Positions 1-7,675 of a DNA stretch of 64,000 bases are shown piece after piece; position 1 is the stretch's first letter; each line of letters starts with the position of its first letter. Position numbers and translations under genes: made by a program. The DNA lies in assembly GCF_036330325.1 (NCBI RefSeq), contig NZ_JAZDRO010000003.1:124001-188000 (forward strand). The letters are read 5' to 3'. The notes beneath the pieces are model-generated. The model ran no database searches and was not told where the DNA came from. It saw nothing but the letters and a program-made list of their open reading frames with translations. The DNA is from Hyphobacterium marinum (GTDB lineage: Bacteria; Pseudomonadota; Alphaproteobacteria; Caulobacterales; Maricaulaceae).

Positions 1-743
1 AGCTTCAAATCCTTCAGCATCATCGCGGTCGCAAATCCGGGCTGATAGTCGCGATTGGCCGGTGAAGCCGGCACCGGACCCGGAACCGGGCAATAGCTGG
101 TCATCGACCAATTCTGGCCCGAAGCCTTTGACGAAATATCGAAGAATTTCTGGGGGTCGAGGCCCAGTTTTTCGGCCAGCGCGAAGGCCTCGCACGTGCC
201 AATCATGTGAATGCCGAGGAGCATGTTGTTGCAGATCTTGGCCGCCTGCCCCGCCCCGGCATCACCGGCATGGATCACCGCCTTGCCCATCGATGACAGG
301 AAGGCCTCAGCCTTGGCAAAAGCTGTCGCCGGGCCGCCGACCATGAAGGTCAGCGTGCCGCCCTCGGCCGCCGCGACACCGCCGGACACCGGCGCATCGA
401 CAAAGTCGAATCCCTTGGCGGCCGCGGCTTCCCCAACCGCACGGGCGCTGTCCACATCGATCGTGGAGCAATCCATCATCAGGCAGCCCTTGGGCGCATG
501 CGGGAAAACGTCGGTCTCATAGACGGCGCGGACATGCTTGCCCGCAGGCAGCATGGAGACGATGGCATCAACGCCGGAGACAGCATCCTTCGCCGAGCCC
601 GCGCCCTTTGCACCGTGGTCCTCGGCGCGCTTGATGGCGTCCGCCGACAGGTCGAAAGCCCGCACGTCATGGCCCGCCTTGACCAGATTGGCGGCCATGC
701 CCGAGCCCATATTCCCAAGTCCGATGAATGCAACCGTCGCCAT
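1..743 (-). CDS. mmsB: 3-hydroxyisobutyrate dehydrogenase (C-terminus beyond window)
   Basis: NAD-dependent oxidation of 3-hydroxyisobutyrate to methylmalonate semialdehyde in valine breakdown. The protein opens with the Rossmann motif FIGLGNMGSGMA, carries the family signature DAPVSGGVAAAEGG near residue 120, and has the catalytic-lysine segment AAKICNNMLLG near residue 165. About 247 codons are visible and the reading frame is open to the left edge, so only the last ~50 residues are missing. ATG at 743 follows the stop of the upstream hydrolase gene by three bases, so the two are co-transcribed. The neighbouring hydrolase and isobutyryl-CoA dehydrogenase place it in valine catabolism rather than in a generic beta-hydroxyacid dehydrogenase role. 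Confidence 0.93.
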   Translation of the reverse strand, partial: MATVAFIGLGNMGSGMAANLVKAGHDVRAFDLSADAIKRAEDHGAKGAGSAKDAVSGVDAIVSMLPAGKHVRAVYETDVFPHAPKGCLMMDCSTIDVDSARAVGEAAAAKGFDFVDAPVSGGVAAAEGGTLTFMVGGPATAFAKAEAFLSSMGKAVIHAGDAGAGQAAKICNNMLLGIHMIGTCEAFALAEKLGLDPQKFFDISSKASGQNWSMTSYCPVPGPVPASPANRDYQPGFATAMMLKDLK

Positions 744-746
744 GGC

Positions 747-1805
747 CTAGTCTCCGATAAAGCTGAGTTCTTTGTCCGCCGGAAGCGGTTCGAAATACGC
801 CGCGATGGCCGCGTCATCGACCGCATCGAGCGTCGCCGGCGACCAGTTCGGGGCATTGTCCTTGTCGATGATGACGGCGCGCACGCCCTCGTAGAAGTCG
901 GTCCCCTCCAGACAGCGCACCGAGAGGCGCAGTTCCTGCGCCATCACATCCTTGAAGTCCTTGTCCGCACCAGACCGCAGCGCCGCACAGGTCAGTTTCA
1001 GCGCGGTCGGTGACTTGGTCGCAAGGATTTTCGCCTGCTTTTGCGACCACGGATCGCCCGCACCTTCAATGCGCGCGACCATCGCCGCGACATCATCCCC
1101 GGCAAAGGCCGCGTCGATGAGGCCATTGGTGAGCGCCAGATCACTGTCGCCCGGATCGCCGGAGAATTCCTCGAGGATGACTTCCAGATCGTCCTCGCCG
1201 GACAGATCGGCCTGTTCCAGCGCCGCGATCAGGCCTGGCAGATCGTCCGACGGCGTGTAGTGCGTGGCGATGCCTGTCGCGAGCGCGTCGGGGGCTTTCA
1301 GGCGCGCGCCGGTCAGCCCCATCCACATGCCGGTCTCGCCCGACAGGCGCGGCAGGAAATACGTCCCGCCAACATCGGGAAAGAAGCCGATCCCGGTTTC
1401 CGGCATGGCGAGCATCGTCCGGTCACCCGCCACGCGGTGCGAGCCATGCACCGAAATGCCGACGCCGCCGCCCATGGTGATGCCGTCGATCAGGGCGACA
1501 TAAGGCTTGGGGTAAAGCTTGATCAGCGTGTTGAGCTGATATTCGTCATGCCAGAAACGCCAGGCGTCTTCGCCGCCGGCCTTGCCGCTGTCGTGGAGCA
1601 TGCGGATATCACCGCCCGCACAGAAACCCTTCTCGCCCTCGCCATCAACCACGACGGCCTTGACCGTGTCGTCATCCTTCCAGGCCACCAGCGCCTCGGT
1701 CATGGCGTGAACCATACCCATCGACAGGGCATTCAGCGCTTTGGGACGGTTGAGCGTGATGCGGCCGACCTGGCCGACCTTGCGGGCAATGATTTCGTCG
1801 GTCAT
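747..1805 (-). CDS. 3-hydroxyisobutyryl-CoA hydrolase (enoyl-CoA hydratase/isomerase family)
   Basis: Predicted to release 3-hydroxyisobutyrate from its CoA ester, the step before MmsB. It is a crotonase-fold protein of 352 residues, the length of HIBYL-CoA hydrolases rather than of simple enoyl-CoA hydratases (~260). Visible motifs are FCAGGDIRML (oxyanion-hole region), GGGVGIS and MPETGIGFFPDVGG, the last being typical of this hydrolase subgroup. A longer start at 1829 is possible, but ATG at 1805 has a GGAG five bases upstream and does not overlap the toxin gene stop at 1807, so I prefer it. An enoyl-CoA hydratase activity cannot be fully excluded, but the length and neighbours favour the hydrolase. 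Confidence 0.88.
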   Translation of the reverse strand: MTDEIIARKVGQVGRITLNRPKALNALSMGMVHAMTEALVAWKDDDTVKAVVVDGEGEKGFCAGGDIRMLHDSGKAGGEDAWRFWHDEYQLNTLIKLYPKPYVALIDGITMGGGVGISVHGSHRVAGDRTMLAMPETGIGFFPDVGGTYFLPRLSGETGMWMGLTGARLKAPDALATGIATHYTPSDDLPGLIAALEQADLSGEDDLEVILEEFSGDPGDSDLALTNGLIDAAFAGDDVAAMVARIEGAGDPWSQKQAKILATKSPTALKLTCAALRSGADKDFKDVMAQELRLSVRCLEGTDFYEGVRAVIIDKDNAPNWSPATLDAVDDAAIAAYFEPLPADKELSFIGD

Positions 1806-1806
1806 G

Positions 1807-2223
1807 TCAGCTCCGGACTCTGAGATCATGGCATGGGATGCCGTTCGCCAGCGCCACGGTCAACAGGTGACCGTCTCTGGATACCAGTTCCGCCTCGGCT
1901 TCCAACGCCAGCGCGAGATAGGCCGCATCGAAAAGGCTCAGCCTCACACCGTGCGCGAACCGCGTGAGTTCGAAGATGCGCTCCCCGGATACTGTTGGCT
2001 CCACGAACACACCCAAAGCGTCCAGCGATGCCAGCCCCGCGTCGAGTTCGAACGCGCCGCGCGATGCGAACAGCCGCAACAGATTGCAGATTTCCCACGC
2101 GAATATACTTGGTGCGATCAACCGCATTCCAGACCGCGACCTGAACGCGTCAGCATTTGATGAGGCCTGCGACCGGATCAGCCATGCTGCAGCCGCTGAC
2201 GCATCGACGACGACCGGACTCAC
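1807..2223 (-). CDS. PIN-domain toxin, VapC-like ribonuclease
   Basis: Probable toxin half of a type II toxin-antitoxin pair; PIN-domain toxins are Mg-dependent RNases. The 138-residue protein begins VVVDASAAAAWLI, with the first catalytic Asp, and carries LSLFDAAYLALALE with a later acidic residue; both are PIN hallmarks. I place the start at GTG 2223, because that codon overlaps the antitoxin stop as GTGA, the usual coupling in such pairs. A longer reading would run into the antitoxin gene. It lies in the same direction inside a valine-catabolism run, two bases upstream of the hydrolase start, so it probably shares transcription with that gene. Confidence 0.85.
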   Translation of the reverse strand: MSPVVVDASAAAAWLIRSQASSNADAFRSRSGMRLIAPSIFAWEICNLLRLFASRGAFELDAGLASLDALGVFVEPTVSGERIFELTRFAHGVRLSLFDAAYLALALEAEAELVSRDGHLLTVALANGIPCHDLRVRS

Positions 2224-2477
2224 GACCGGATCGCCTCCTTCAGCTCTTCCCAACTTTGTTGGTCAAGATCCGCGACCGCCATCTGGCTATTCCGGAACGC
2301 CTTCAGTTTGGCGAGCAATTCGTCCGAATTCATTGGCCGGCTAGCCTTTGCAGCTCTTGAGAGCCGCACTACCGGCTTGCCGTGGCGGGTGATAACGATC
2401 TCCTCGCCCGTGGCTTCGATTTCCTCGATCAGCTTCGACAAATGGGTCTTGGCTTCGAGCACACCGACTTCGCGCAT
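2220..2477 (-). CDS. Phd/YefM-family antitoxin
   Basis: Likely the DNA-binding antitoxin partner of the PIN toxin downstream. The N-terminus MREVGVLEAKTHLSKLIEEI followed by GEEIVITRHGKPVVRL is the standard Phd/YefM pattern: an N-terminal DNA-binding fold, then a beta strand ending in HGKPVARL-like sequence. The C-terminal ~30 residues would wrap the toxin. ATG at 2477 is preceded by a strong GGAGG with six-base spacing; the 19-residue upstream extension has no such support. The protein is 85 residues, normal for the family. Phd-type antitoxins usually repress their own promoter, which should lie in 2478-2541. Confidence 0.87.
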   Translation of the reverse strand: MREVGVLEAKTHLSKLIEEIEATGEEIVITRHGKPVVRLSRAAKASRPMNSDELLAKLKAFRNSQMAVADLDQQSWEELKEAIRS

Positions 2478-2541
2478 GACGGGCCTCCATAATTTCTGAC
2501 CAGAAATATAGTCAGACTTCGGCTCCGTCGGCAAGGAAGCT

Positions 2542-3678
2542 CTATTTCATCACATCCCTTGCGATGATCACGCGCATGATCTCGTTCGTGCCTTCAAGGA
2601 TCTGGTGAACGCGCAGATCACGCAGGATGCGCTCGATCGGATAATCCTTCAGATAGCCATAACCGCCATGCAGCTGCAGCGCCTGGTTGGTGATGTCGAA
2701 ACAGGCATCAGTCGCGAAGCGCTTCGCCATCGCGCAGAATTTCGGCGCGGACGGGTCGTCGGCATCGATGGCGCTGGCCGCGCGGTAGAGCATCAGCCGG
2801 GCTGCTTCGAGATCGGTCGCCATGTCGGCGAGCTTGAACTGCGTGACCTGGAAACCGGCAATCGGCTTGCCGAATTGCTGGCGCGATTTGACGTAGTCAT
2901 TGGCCACATCGAAGGCTTCGCTGGCCCCGCCGAGCGAACAGGCCCCGATATTCACGCGCCCCCCATTAAGGCCCTTCATCGCGATCTTGAAGCCGATGCC
3001 CTCCTCGCCGAGCCGGTTGGCGGCGGGGATGCGGCAGTCCTCGAAATTGACGACCGCTGTGGGCTGGGAATTCCAGCCCATCTTCTTCTCGTTGGCTCCG
3101 AAAGAGAGGCCCTTGGTGCCGTTCTCGACCACGAAGGTGGAAATGCCCGATGGCCCGTCCCCGCCGGTGCGGGCCATGACGACATAGATGTCCGACCGGC
3201 CACCGCCCGAAATGAAGGCTTTCGAGCCGTTGAGAACGTAATCCTCGCCGTCCTTGACGGCTTTCGTGCGCAGATTGCCGGCATCCGATCCCGCACCGGG
3301 TTCGGTCAGGCAATAGGAGGCGAAATGCTCCATCGTCATCAGCTTGGGGATGATGCGCTGACGCAGCTCATCGCTGCCCCAAGTGTCGATCATCCAGGCG
3401 CACATATTGTGGATGGAGATATAGGCCGCCGTCGATGTGCACCCGCGCGCCAGCTGTTCGAAGATCAGCGCCGCGTCGAGCCGGGTCATGCCCGACCCGC
3501 CGACATCCTCGCGCACATAGACACCGGCAAAGCCCATTTCTGCGGCTTCGCGCAGCACGTCCTCGGGAAAGATTTTCTTCTCGTCCCATTCGGCCGCGTG
3601 GGGTTTCATGCGGTCTTCGGCGAATTTTCGGGCCGCGTCCTGTATCAGGGACTGGTCTTCGGTCAGCGCGAAGTTCAA
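2542..3678 (-). CDS. Acyl-CoA dehydrogenase, probably isobutyryl-CoA dehydrogenase
   Basis: FAD enzyme predicted to convert isobutyryl-CoA to methacrylyl-CoA. It is 378 residues, the usual ACAD length, with CLTEPGAGSDAGNL (FAD/acyl contact loop), the middle strand VMARTGGDGPSGIS, and the C-terminal ILEGTNEIMR containing the catalytic glutamate near residue 360. The motif ITNQALQLHGGYGYLKDYPI is typical of the family. Clustering with the HIBYL-CoA hydrolase and MmsB points to the valine branch (human ACAD8 type). The start is TTG at 3678, preceded by GGAG with about seven bases of spacing; no in-frame ATG lies upstream. Confidence 0.88.
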   Translation of the reverse strand: MNFALTEDQSLIQDAARKFAEDRMKPHAAEWDEKKIFPEDVLREAAEMGFAGVYVREDVGGSGMTRLDAALIFEQLARGCTSTAAYISIHNMCAWMIDTWGSDELRQRIIPKLMTMEHFASYCLTEPGAGSDAGNLRTKAVKDGEDYVLNGSKAFISGGGRSDIYVVMARTGGDGPSGISTFVVENGTKGLSFGANEKKMGWNSQPTAVVNFEDCRIPAANRLGEEGIGFKIAMKGLNGGRVNIGACSLGGASEAFDVANDYVKSRQQFGKPIAGFQVTQFKLADMATDLEAARLMLYRAASAIDADDPSAPKFCAMAKRFATDACFDITNQALQLHGGYGYLKDYPIERILRDLRVHQILEGTNEIMRVIIARDVMK

Positions 3679-3771
3679 AGCTGGGCTCCGTCAGGCTAAT
3701 AGATAATCGCGACTGCCCTAACGCGCCGCCGCGCGGGGGGCAAGCAGGCAAGGAAGGACGCTCTCAAGATC

Positions 3772-4758
3772 ATGCCCGCCTATCCCGCCACCCGCATGCG
3801 CCGCCTGCGCCAGGCCGGCTGGACCCGCCGCCTGGTGCGCCAGCACGTTCTGACGCCCGACGATCTGGTCTGGGCCGTCATCATTTCCGATCAGGACGCG
3901 CCCGAACCCGTCGCCGCCATGCCGGGCGTAAACCGCCTGACGCTGGACACGCTGCGCGACGCCGCGATTGAAGCACGCGATCTCGGCATCCCGGCGATGG
4001 CGCTCTTTCCCCATATCGATCCGGCCAGAAAGGACGCTGCGGGGTCCGAAGCCCTCAATCCCGACGGGCTCATCCCGCAAGCCATCAAAGTCATCAAGGC
4101 CGCCGCGCCGGAAATCGGCGTGATCTGCGATGTCGCGCTCGATCCCTTCACCACGCACGGTCATGACGGGGTGATGAAGGGCGGCGTGATCCTTAATGAC
4201 GCCACGGTCGATGCCCTCGTCGAGCAGGCTCTGGTCCAGGCCCGTGCCGGTTGCGATGTCATCGCCCCGTCCGACATGATGGATGGCCGCATTGGCGCGA
4301 TCCGCATGGCGCTGGAAGAGAACGGTTTTACCGACACGCTCATCCTTTCTTATGCTGCCAAATACGCGTCGGGATTCTATGGACCGTATCGCGAGGCGAT
4401 CGGCTCAGCCGCCGCCCTGACCGGCGACAAGAAGACCTACCAGATGGATCCGGCCAATTCCGATGAATGTTTGCGCGAGGTCGAACTCGATCTCGAGGAA
4501 GGCGCGGACATGGTCATGGTCAAACCCGGCCTGCCCTATCTCGATATCGTCAAATCGGTGTCCGAGACGTTCGGCGTGCCCACCCTCGCCTTCCAGGTTT
4601 CCGGCGAATACGCGATGATCGAGGCCGCCGCCGCAAATGGCTGGATCGATGGCGAGCGGGTGATGCTGGAAAGCCTCCTCGCTTTCAAGCGCGCCGGTGC
4701 CAGCGGGGTTGTAACGTATTTTGCGCCGCGTGCGGCGAGATTGCTGAATCAAGGCTGA
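3772..4758 (+). CDS. hemB: Delta-aminolevulinic acid dehydratase (porphobilinogen synthase)
   Basis: Condenses two 5-aminolevulinate molecules to porphobilinogen in haem synthesis. It has 328 residues with both Schiff-base lysines visible, in LSYAAKYASGFYGP and in MVMVKPGLPYLDI. The metal-site loop reads CDVALDPFTTHGHDG: it lacks the cysteine triad of zinc-type enzymes and has the aspartate-rich form typical of Mg-using alphaproteobacterial HemB. The start at 3772 lies after an AAGGAAGGA purine tract. The gene diverges from the acyl-CoA dehydrogenase across 93 bases and stands alone, as hemB often does. Confidence 0.97.
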   Translation: MPAYPATRMRRLRQAGWTRRLVRQHVLTPDDLVWAVIISDQDAPEPVAAMPGVNRLTLDTLRDAAIEARDLGIPAMALFPHIDPARKDAAGSEALNPDGLIPQAIKVIKAAAPEIGVICDVALDPFTTHGHDGVMKGGVILNDATVDALVEQALVQARAGCDVIAPSDMMDGRIGAIRMALEENGFTDTLILSYAAKYASGFYGPYREAIGSAAALTGDKKTYQMDPANSDECLREVELDLEEGADMVMVKPGLPYLDIVKSVSETFGVPTLAFQVSGEYAMIEAAAANGWIDGERVMLESLLAFKRAGASGVVTYFAPRAARLLNQG

Positions 4759-5061
4759 AATCCCGGACGGCGAAGCCGGTCCGGATCGTCTTCGATTGCT
4801 TGCAGGAGACCCCCGGCTCTGCGGCCGGGGCTTCGTGTGTTTGCGAAGACGCGCCCCGGTCTTGCGCAGCAAGGACCGGGGTCCAGAATCGCGACTCTGG
4901 ATCCCGGACAGGCGCTCGCGCGCCTTCCGGGAAACGTCGGTTTGAATGGCGTCATGCCCCGGCCTGTCCGGGGCATCCATCATGAAGCACACCCCACCCT
5001 GAGGGCTGACGCCCTCTTCCCTCCCCATGAGGGGAGGGTTGGGATGGGGTGAAAACCAGAC
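4759..5061. repeat. Gene-free stretch made of palindromic repeats
   Basis: I see no gene here; nearly all of it is hairpin sequence. In order: 4761-4788, a partial family C repeat (TCCCGGACGGCGAAGCC...GTCCGG); 4810-4831, a CCCCGGC/GCCGGGG hairpin; 4853-4881, CCCCGGTC...GGACCGGGG; 4949-4978, a family A hairpin (GTCATGCCCC, GG, loop, CCGGGGCAT); 4989-5051, a family B multi-branched repeat with outer arms CACCCCACCC and GGATGGGGTG and two internal hairpins. None is followed by a T-run, so none looks like a classical terminator. Confidence 0.85.
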
Positions 5062-5481
5062 CTACTCCTCCACCGGCTCCAGCCAGTAGCCCCGGTCACG
5101 GTCGATGGTGAGGCGCAGCGTGCCTTCCGGCCAGCGGCGTTCAAGACGCACCCCCCATTCCTGCGTCTCGGGACGCGCGCCGTCAGGACCGCAGAAACGG
5201 CCCGTCTCGTGGTCATAGGCGGGCATGGCACTGAAGCGCAGGCGCGCCTCCTCCTCCAGCCCTTCATAGAGATGCCAGTCGCCGCCGAATTGGTGGCTCT
5301 CGCCGGTCGCACACCTCAGGCTGACCTGAAACCCGCCCGTCGCCTGCATCATCACCATCACCGCCTCGTCATATCCTTGCGCCACCCAGGGACCGGCCAG
5401 CTCGGCCGGTTCGGGATCGTCGACATCCAGCCCGCAGGCCGCGAGACCGGTTGATGCACAGATGGGCTGGAGAACGCGCAC
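5062..5481 (-). CDS. Hypothetical protein, possible lipoprotein
   Basis: I do not recognise this 139-residue protein. It starts with GTG one base after the stop of the TRIC-family gene, with GGGGAG inside that gene's end as ribosome binding site, so it is very likely its operon partner. The first 16 residues end in GLAACG, which could be a lipobox, but the segment is short and lacks a clear positive start, so export is uncertain. The rest is acidic with several tryptophans (WHLYEGLEEEARLRF, WGVRLERRWPEGTLRL) and no known motif. The C-terminus faces the family B repeat at 4989-5051. Confidence 0.6.
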   Translation of the reverse strand: MRVLQPICASTGLAACGLDVDDPEPAELAGPWVAQGYDEAVMVMMQATGGFQVSLRCATGESHQFGGDWHLYEGLEEEARLRFSAMPAYDHETGRFCGPDGARPETQEWGVRLERRWPEGTLRLTIDRDRGYWLEPVEE

Positions 5482-5482
5482 C

Positions 5483-6115
5483 CTACTCCCCCAGCTTCCC
5501 TATCGGCGGCAGCGACCATTTGAAAAGGATCGCGCAGCCGCGCAGTCCAAAGGCGAGCAGCGCCGCGCCGACGGCGGCGAGACTGGCATCCGCGCCAAGC
5601 GAAACCGCGCCGATATAGGCCCCTGCGCCGGCCAGCGCCGCGAGCGCGTAAATATCTTCTTTCAACACAAGTGGCACGTCATTGACGATGATGTCGCGGA
5701 TGAGACCGCCGAACGCGGCGCTCATCACACCCGTCAGCGCGGCGATGGACCAGTGCGCGCCGACCGCCAGGCCGGCCCTTGCGCCGATGACGCAGAACAC
5801 GGCGAGGCCCGCCGCGTCAGCCCAGACGAGCGCGCTGCGGCGGCTCGCGAGTGCCTGCGCCCAGGGTGACGTATAATAGCCGACAAGCGCGCCCAGCAGC
5901 GCAACACCGAAATACTCGGGGGTTTCGATCCAGTAGACGGGCAGTTGTCCGAGAAGGATGTCGCGCAGCGTTCCGCCGCCCATGCCGGTCACCGCGCCGA
6001 CGATCAGCGCGCCAAAGGGATCGAGTTCTTTGCGCGCTGCCAGCATTCCGCCGGAAAAGGCAAAAAGACCGACACCGGCATAATCAAGAATGGCGAAAAC
6101 CAGTTCGACATTCAT
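5483..6115 (-). CDS. TRIC/UPF0126-family membrane protein (YicG/YadS-like)
   Basis: Member of the bacterial family related to trimeric intracellular cation channels. The 210-residue protein has about seven hydrophobic segments and the internal duplication typical of the family: each half carries a glycine-rich kink followed by an Arg-Asp pair, GMGGGTLRDILLG near residue 45 and AAFGGLIRDIIV near residue 135. It is predicted to sit in the inner membrane and conduct small cations; transport of glycine has also been proposed for relatives. The start ATG at 6115 faces a divergent small membrane protein gene. An unrecognised 139-residue protein is translated directly after it. Confidence 0.85.
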   Translation of the reverse strand: MNVELVFAILDYAGVGLFAFSGGMLAARKELDPFGALIVGAVTGMGGGTLRDILLGQLPVYWIETPEYFGVALLGALVGYYTSPWAQALASRRSALVWADAAGLAVFCVIGARAGLAVGAHWSIAALTGVMSAAFGGLIRDIIVNDVPLVLKEDIYALAALAGAGAYIGAVSLGADASLAAVGAALLAFGLRGCAILFKWSLPPIGKLGE

Positions 6116-6149
6116 TTCGGCTTATCTCCGTATCCGGCAAAAAAAGTGA

Positions 6150-6207
6150 TTTGAAACCCGGGCCGACTCACGCAGTGTATTTTCGCGTACCCGGCCCGGG
6201 ATTCAAA
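6150..6207. promoter_or_regulatory. Long imperfect inverted repeat in a divergent intergenic region
   Basis: Arms TTTGAAACCCGGGCCG (6150-6165) and CGGCCCGGGATTCAAA (6192-6207) pair at 15 of 16 positions around a 26-base loop. The element lies between the divergent starts at 6115 and 6262. A run of A follows on the plus strand, so on the minus strand it would be preceded, not followed, by T. It could act as a transcription-blocking hairpin or a protein site; the sequence alone does not say which. Confidence 0.5.
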
Positions 6208-6261
6208 AAACCGCCGCGTGACGACGGCGCACCCCCGGCCCGTAACACAAAGGGGAGAATT

Positions 6262-6588
6262 ATGGGACTGAATAAAATTATCTGGCTTGTCGCGGCACTC
6301 GCGGCAATCGCGTTTGCCTTCTTCACGTTCGAGTATGCCGCCCTGATCCTGGCCTTGCTGGGCCTTGCGAGCGGGTTCTTCGTGGTCGGAGACCACCGGC
6401 GTTCCTTGCTGATCGCGGCCATCTTCCTGATTGCCGGCGGCAACGCCGCGCTGGGGAGTATCCCGGCGGCGGGCGAGTATATCACCGCCATTTTCGGCAA
6501 TTACGGCGCGGTCCTTGGTGCCGCCTCGCTCATGGTCATCGTCATGGCGACCGCCGAGCGCCTCATCCCCGGCATGGACAGCAAGTAA
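6262..6588 (+). CDS. Small hydrophobic membrane protein of unknown function
   Basis: The 108-residue protein is almost entirely hydrophobic, with three to four predicted membrane helices (starting NKIIWLVAALAAIAFAFF) and a short polar tail, ERLIPGMDSK. I do not recognise the family. ATG at 6262 has AGGGGAG six to eleven bases upstream, a strong ribosome binding site; an upstream in-frame extension would run through the hairpin at 6150-6207 and is not credible. The gene stands alone and is closed by a strong hairpin terminator at 6611-6646. Confidence 0.7.
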   Translation: MGLNKIIWLVAALAAIAFAFFTFEYAALILALLGLASGFFVVGDHRRSLLIAAIFLIAGGNAALGSIPAAGEYITAIFGNYGAVLGAASLMVIVMATAERLIPGMDSK

Positions 6589-6610
6589 CGCCTCAACGAT
6601 GCCTAACCTG

Positions 6611-6646
6611 AAAACCCCGTCTGCGGCATTGGCAGGCGGGGTTTTC
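6611..6646. terminator. Bidirectional intrinsic terminator
   Basis: AAAACCCCGTCTGC and GCAGGCGGGGTTTT pair with one G-T mismatch around a seven-base loop. The A-run on the left and T-run on the right let it work in both directions, fitting its place between the convergent small membrane protein gene and the DUF389 gene. Confidence 0.9.
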
Positions 6647-6651
6647 TGGTC

Positions 6652-7668
6652 TCAGGGCAGGACTTCGACCGGCGCGATCCGCCAGGCGATGACGGTCAGC
6701 ACCAGGATACACACCGCCCAGACGCCATAATTGATAAAGACCGAGCGCTTGGCCGACCGGCGCTCCAGCCAGGTCCGCGGCCTTACCCCCTTCACGCGGA
6801 AAATGAAGAGGGCGGCCAGCAGTACGCTGACAACATTGATAGCCAGCAGGAGTGCCGCCCGCAGGGCCAAGCCCCACTCGCCATCGCCGAGGAAGATGCC
6901 GACCGCCGCCGAGGGCGGCAACAGCGCCACGGCGACCATGACACCGACCAGGGCGCTCGACACGCCCGTCGAGATCGACAGGGCTGCCGCCGCCCCGGCG
7001 GCGAGAGCCAGGGCCACCGCATCCACGCCCACGAAAGTGCGCGAGACGAGCTCGTCACTTCCGAGATTGGCCGAGATCGCCGCACCGAGCGCCATGGCGA
7101 CAAGGAGGCCTACAACCAGGCCCGTCATCGCCGTGCGGGCCGATTTCAGCATCAGGTCAAGATCGCCAAGTGCGGAGCCGAAGGCAAAGGCCAGGATTGG
7201 CCCCAGGAGCGGCGCGATCACCATCGCCCCGATGACCGCGGCGACATTATTGGCGTTGAGACCGAGCGCCGCCACGACGGCGGATAGCGCTGTCAGCAAG
7301 AGGAAATCCCGGTTGAGGACCGCGCCCTTGGAAATGTCTTCGTAGAGCTCTTCGCGCAAGGCAATCGTTTTGCGGTGCTTCTTCTGGGCCTCGTCTTCGG
7401 CCGGCTCTTCTTCGGGTTTCTCCTCGGCCGGCAGGGATGCTTCGATGGGAAGCACGACCAGCCGCCAGTCCGTCTCGTCCGCCAGCAGGGACTGGACCGC
7501 ATCGATCGCTTCCTGCCCGTCCCCGGACCGGAAGACCAGACGCAAGAGTCGGCGGCCGCGTTCATCGGCGGGATCAAGCCGGTAATCGACCGGCTCGGCG
7601 CGCAGGCAGGATTTCAGGAGAGGCTTGGTATCGACACTTTCGGGAAAAGTGATCTCGATGAGCCGCAT
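6652..7668 (-). CDS. DUF389-family membrane protein
   Basis: Integral membrane protein of 338 residues of unknown function. The first ~110 residues form a soluble domain with an acidic, lysine-rich linker (about residues 82-100), then eight or so helices follow. The family signature is visible as NNVAAVIGAMVIAPLLGPIL near residue 138 and LLPPSAAVGIFLG near residue 245. ATG at 7668 lies seven bases after the stop of the upstream oxidoreductase gene, suggesting co-transcription with it and with the flavin reductase. No role can be given from sequence. Confidence 0.88.
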   Translation of the reverse strand: MRLIEITFPESVDTKPLLKSCLRAEPVDYRLDPADERGRRLLRLVFRSGDGQEAIDAVQSLLADETDWRLVVLPIEASLPAEEKPEEEPAEDEAQKKHRKTIALREELYEDISKGAVLNRDFLLLTALSAVVAALGLNANNVAAVIGAMVIAPLLGPILAFAFGSALGDLDLMLKSARTAMTGLVVGLLVAMALGAAISANLGSDELVSRTFVGVDAVALALAAGAAAALSISTGVSSALVGVMVAVALLPPSAAVGIFLGDGEWGLALRAALLLAINVVSVLLAALFIFRVKGVRPRTWLERRSAKRSVFINYGVWAVCILVLTVIAWRIAPVEVLP

Positions 7669-7675
7669 TGGCGTC

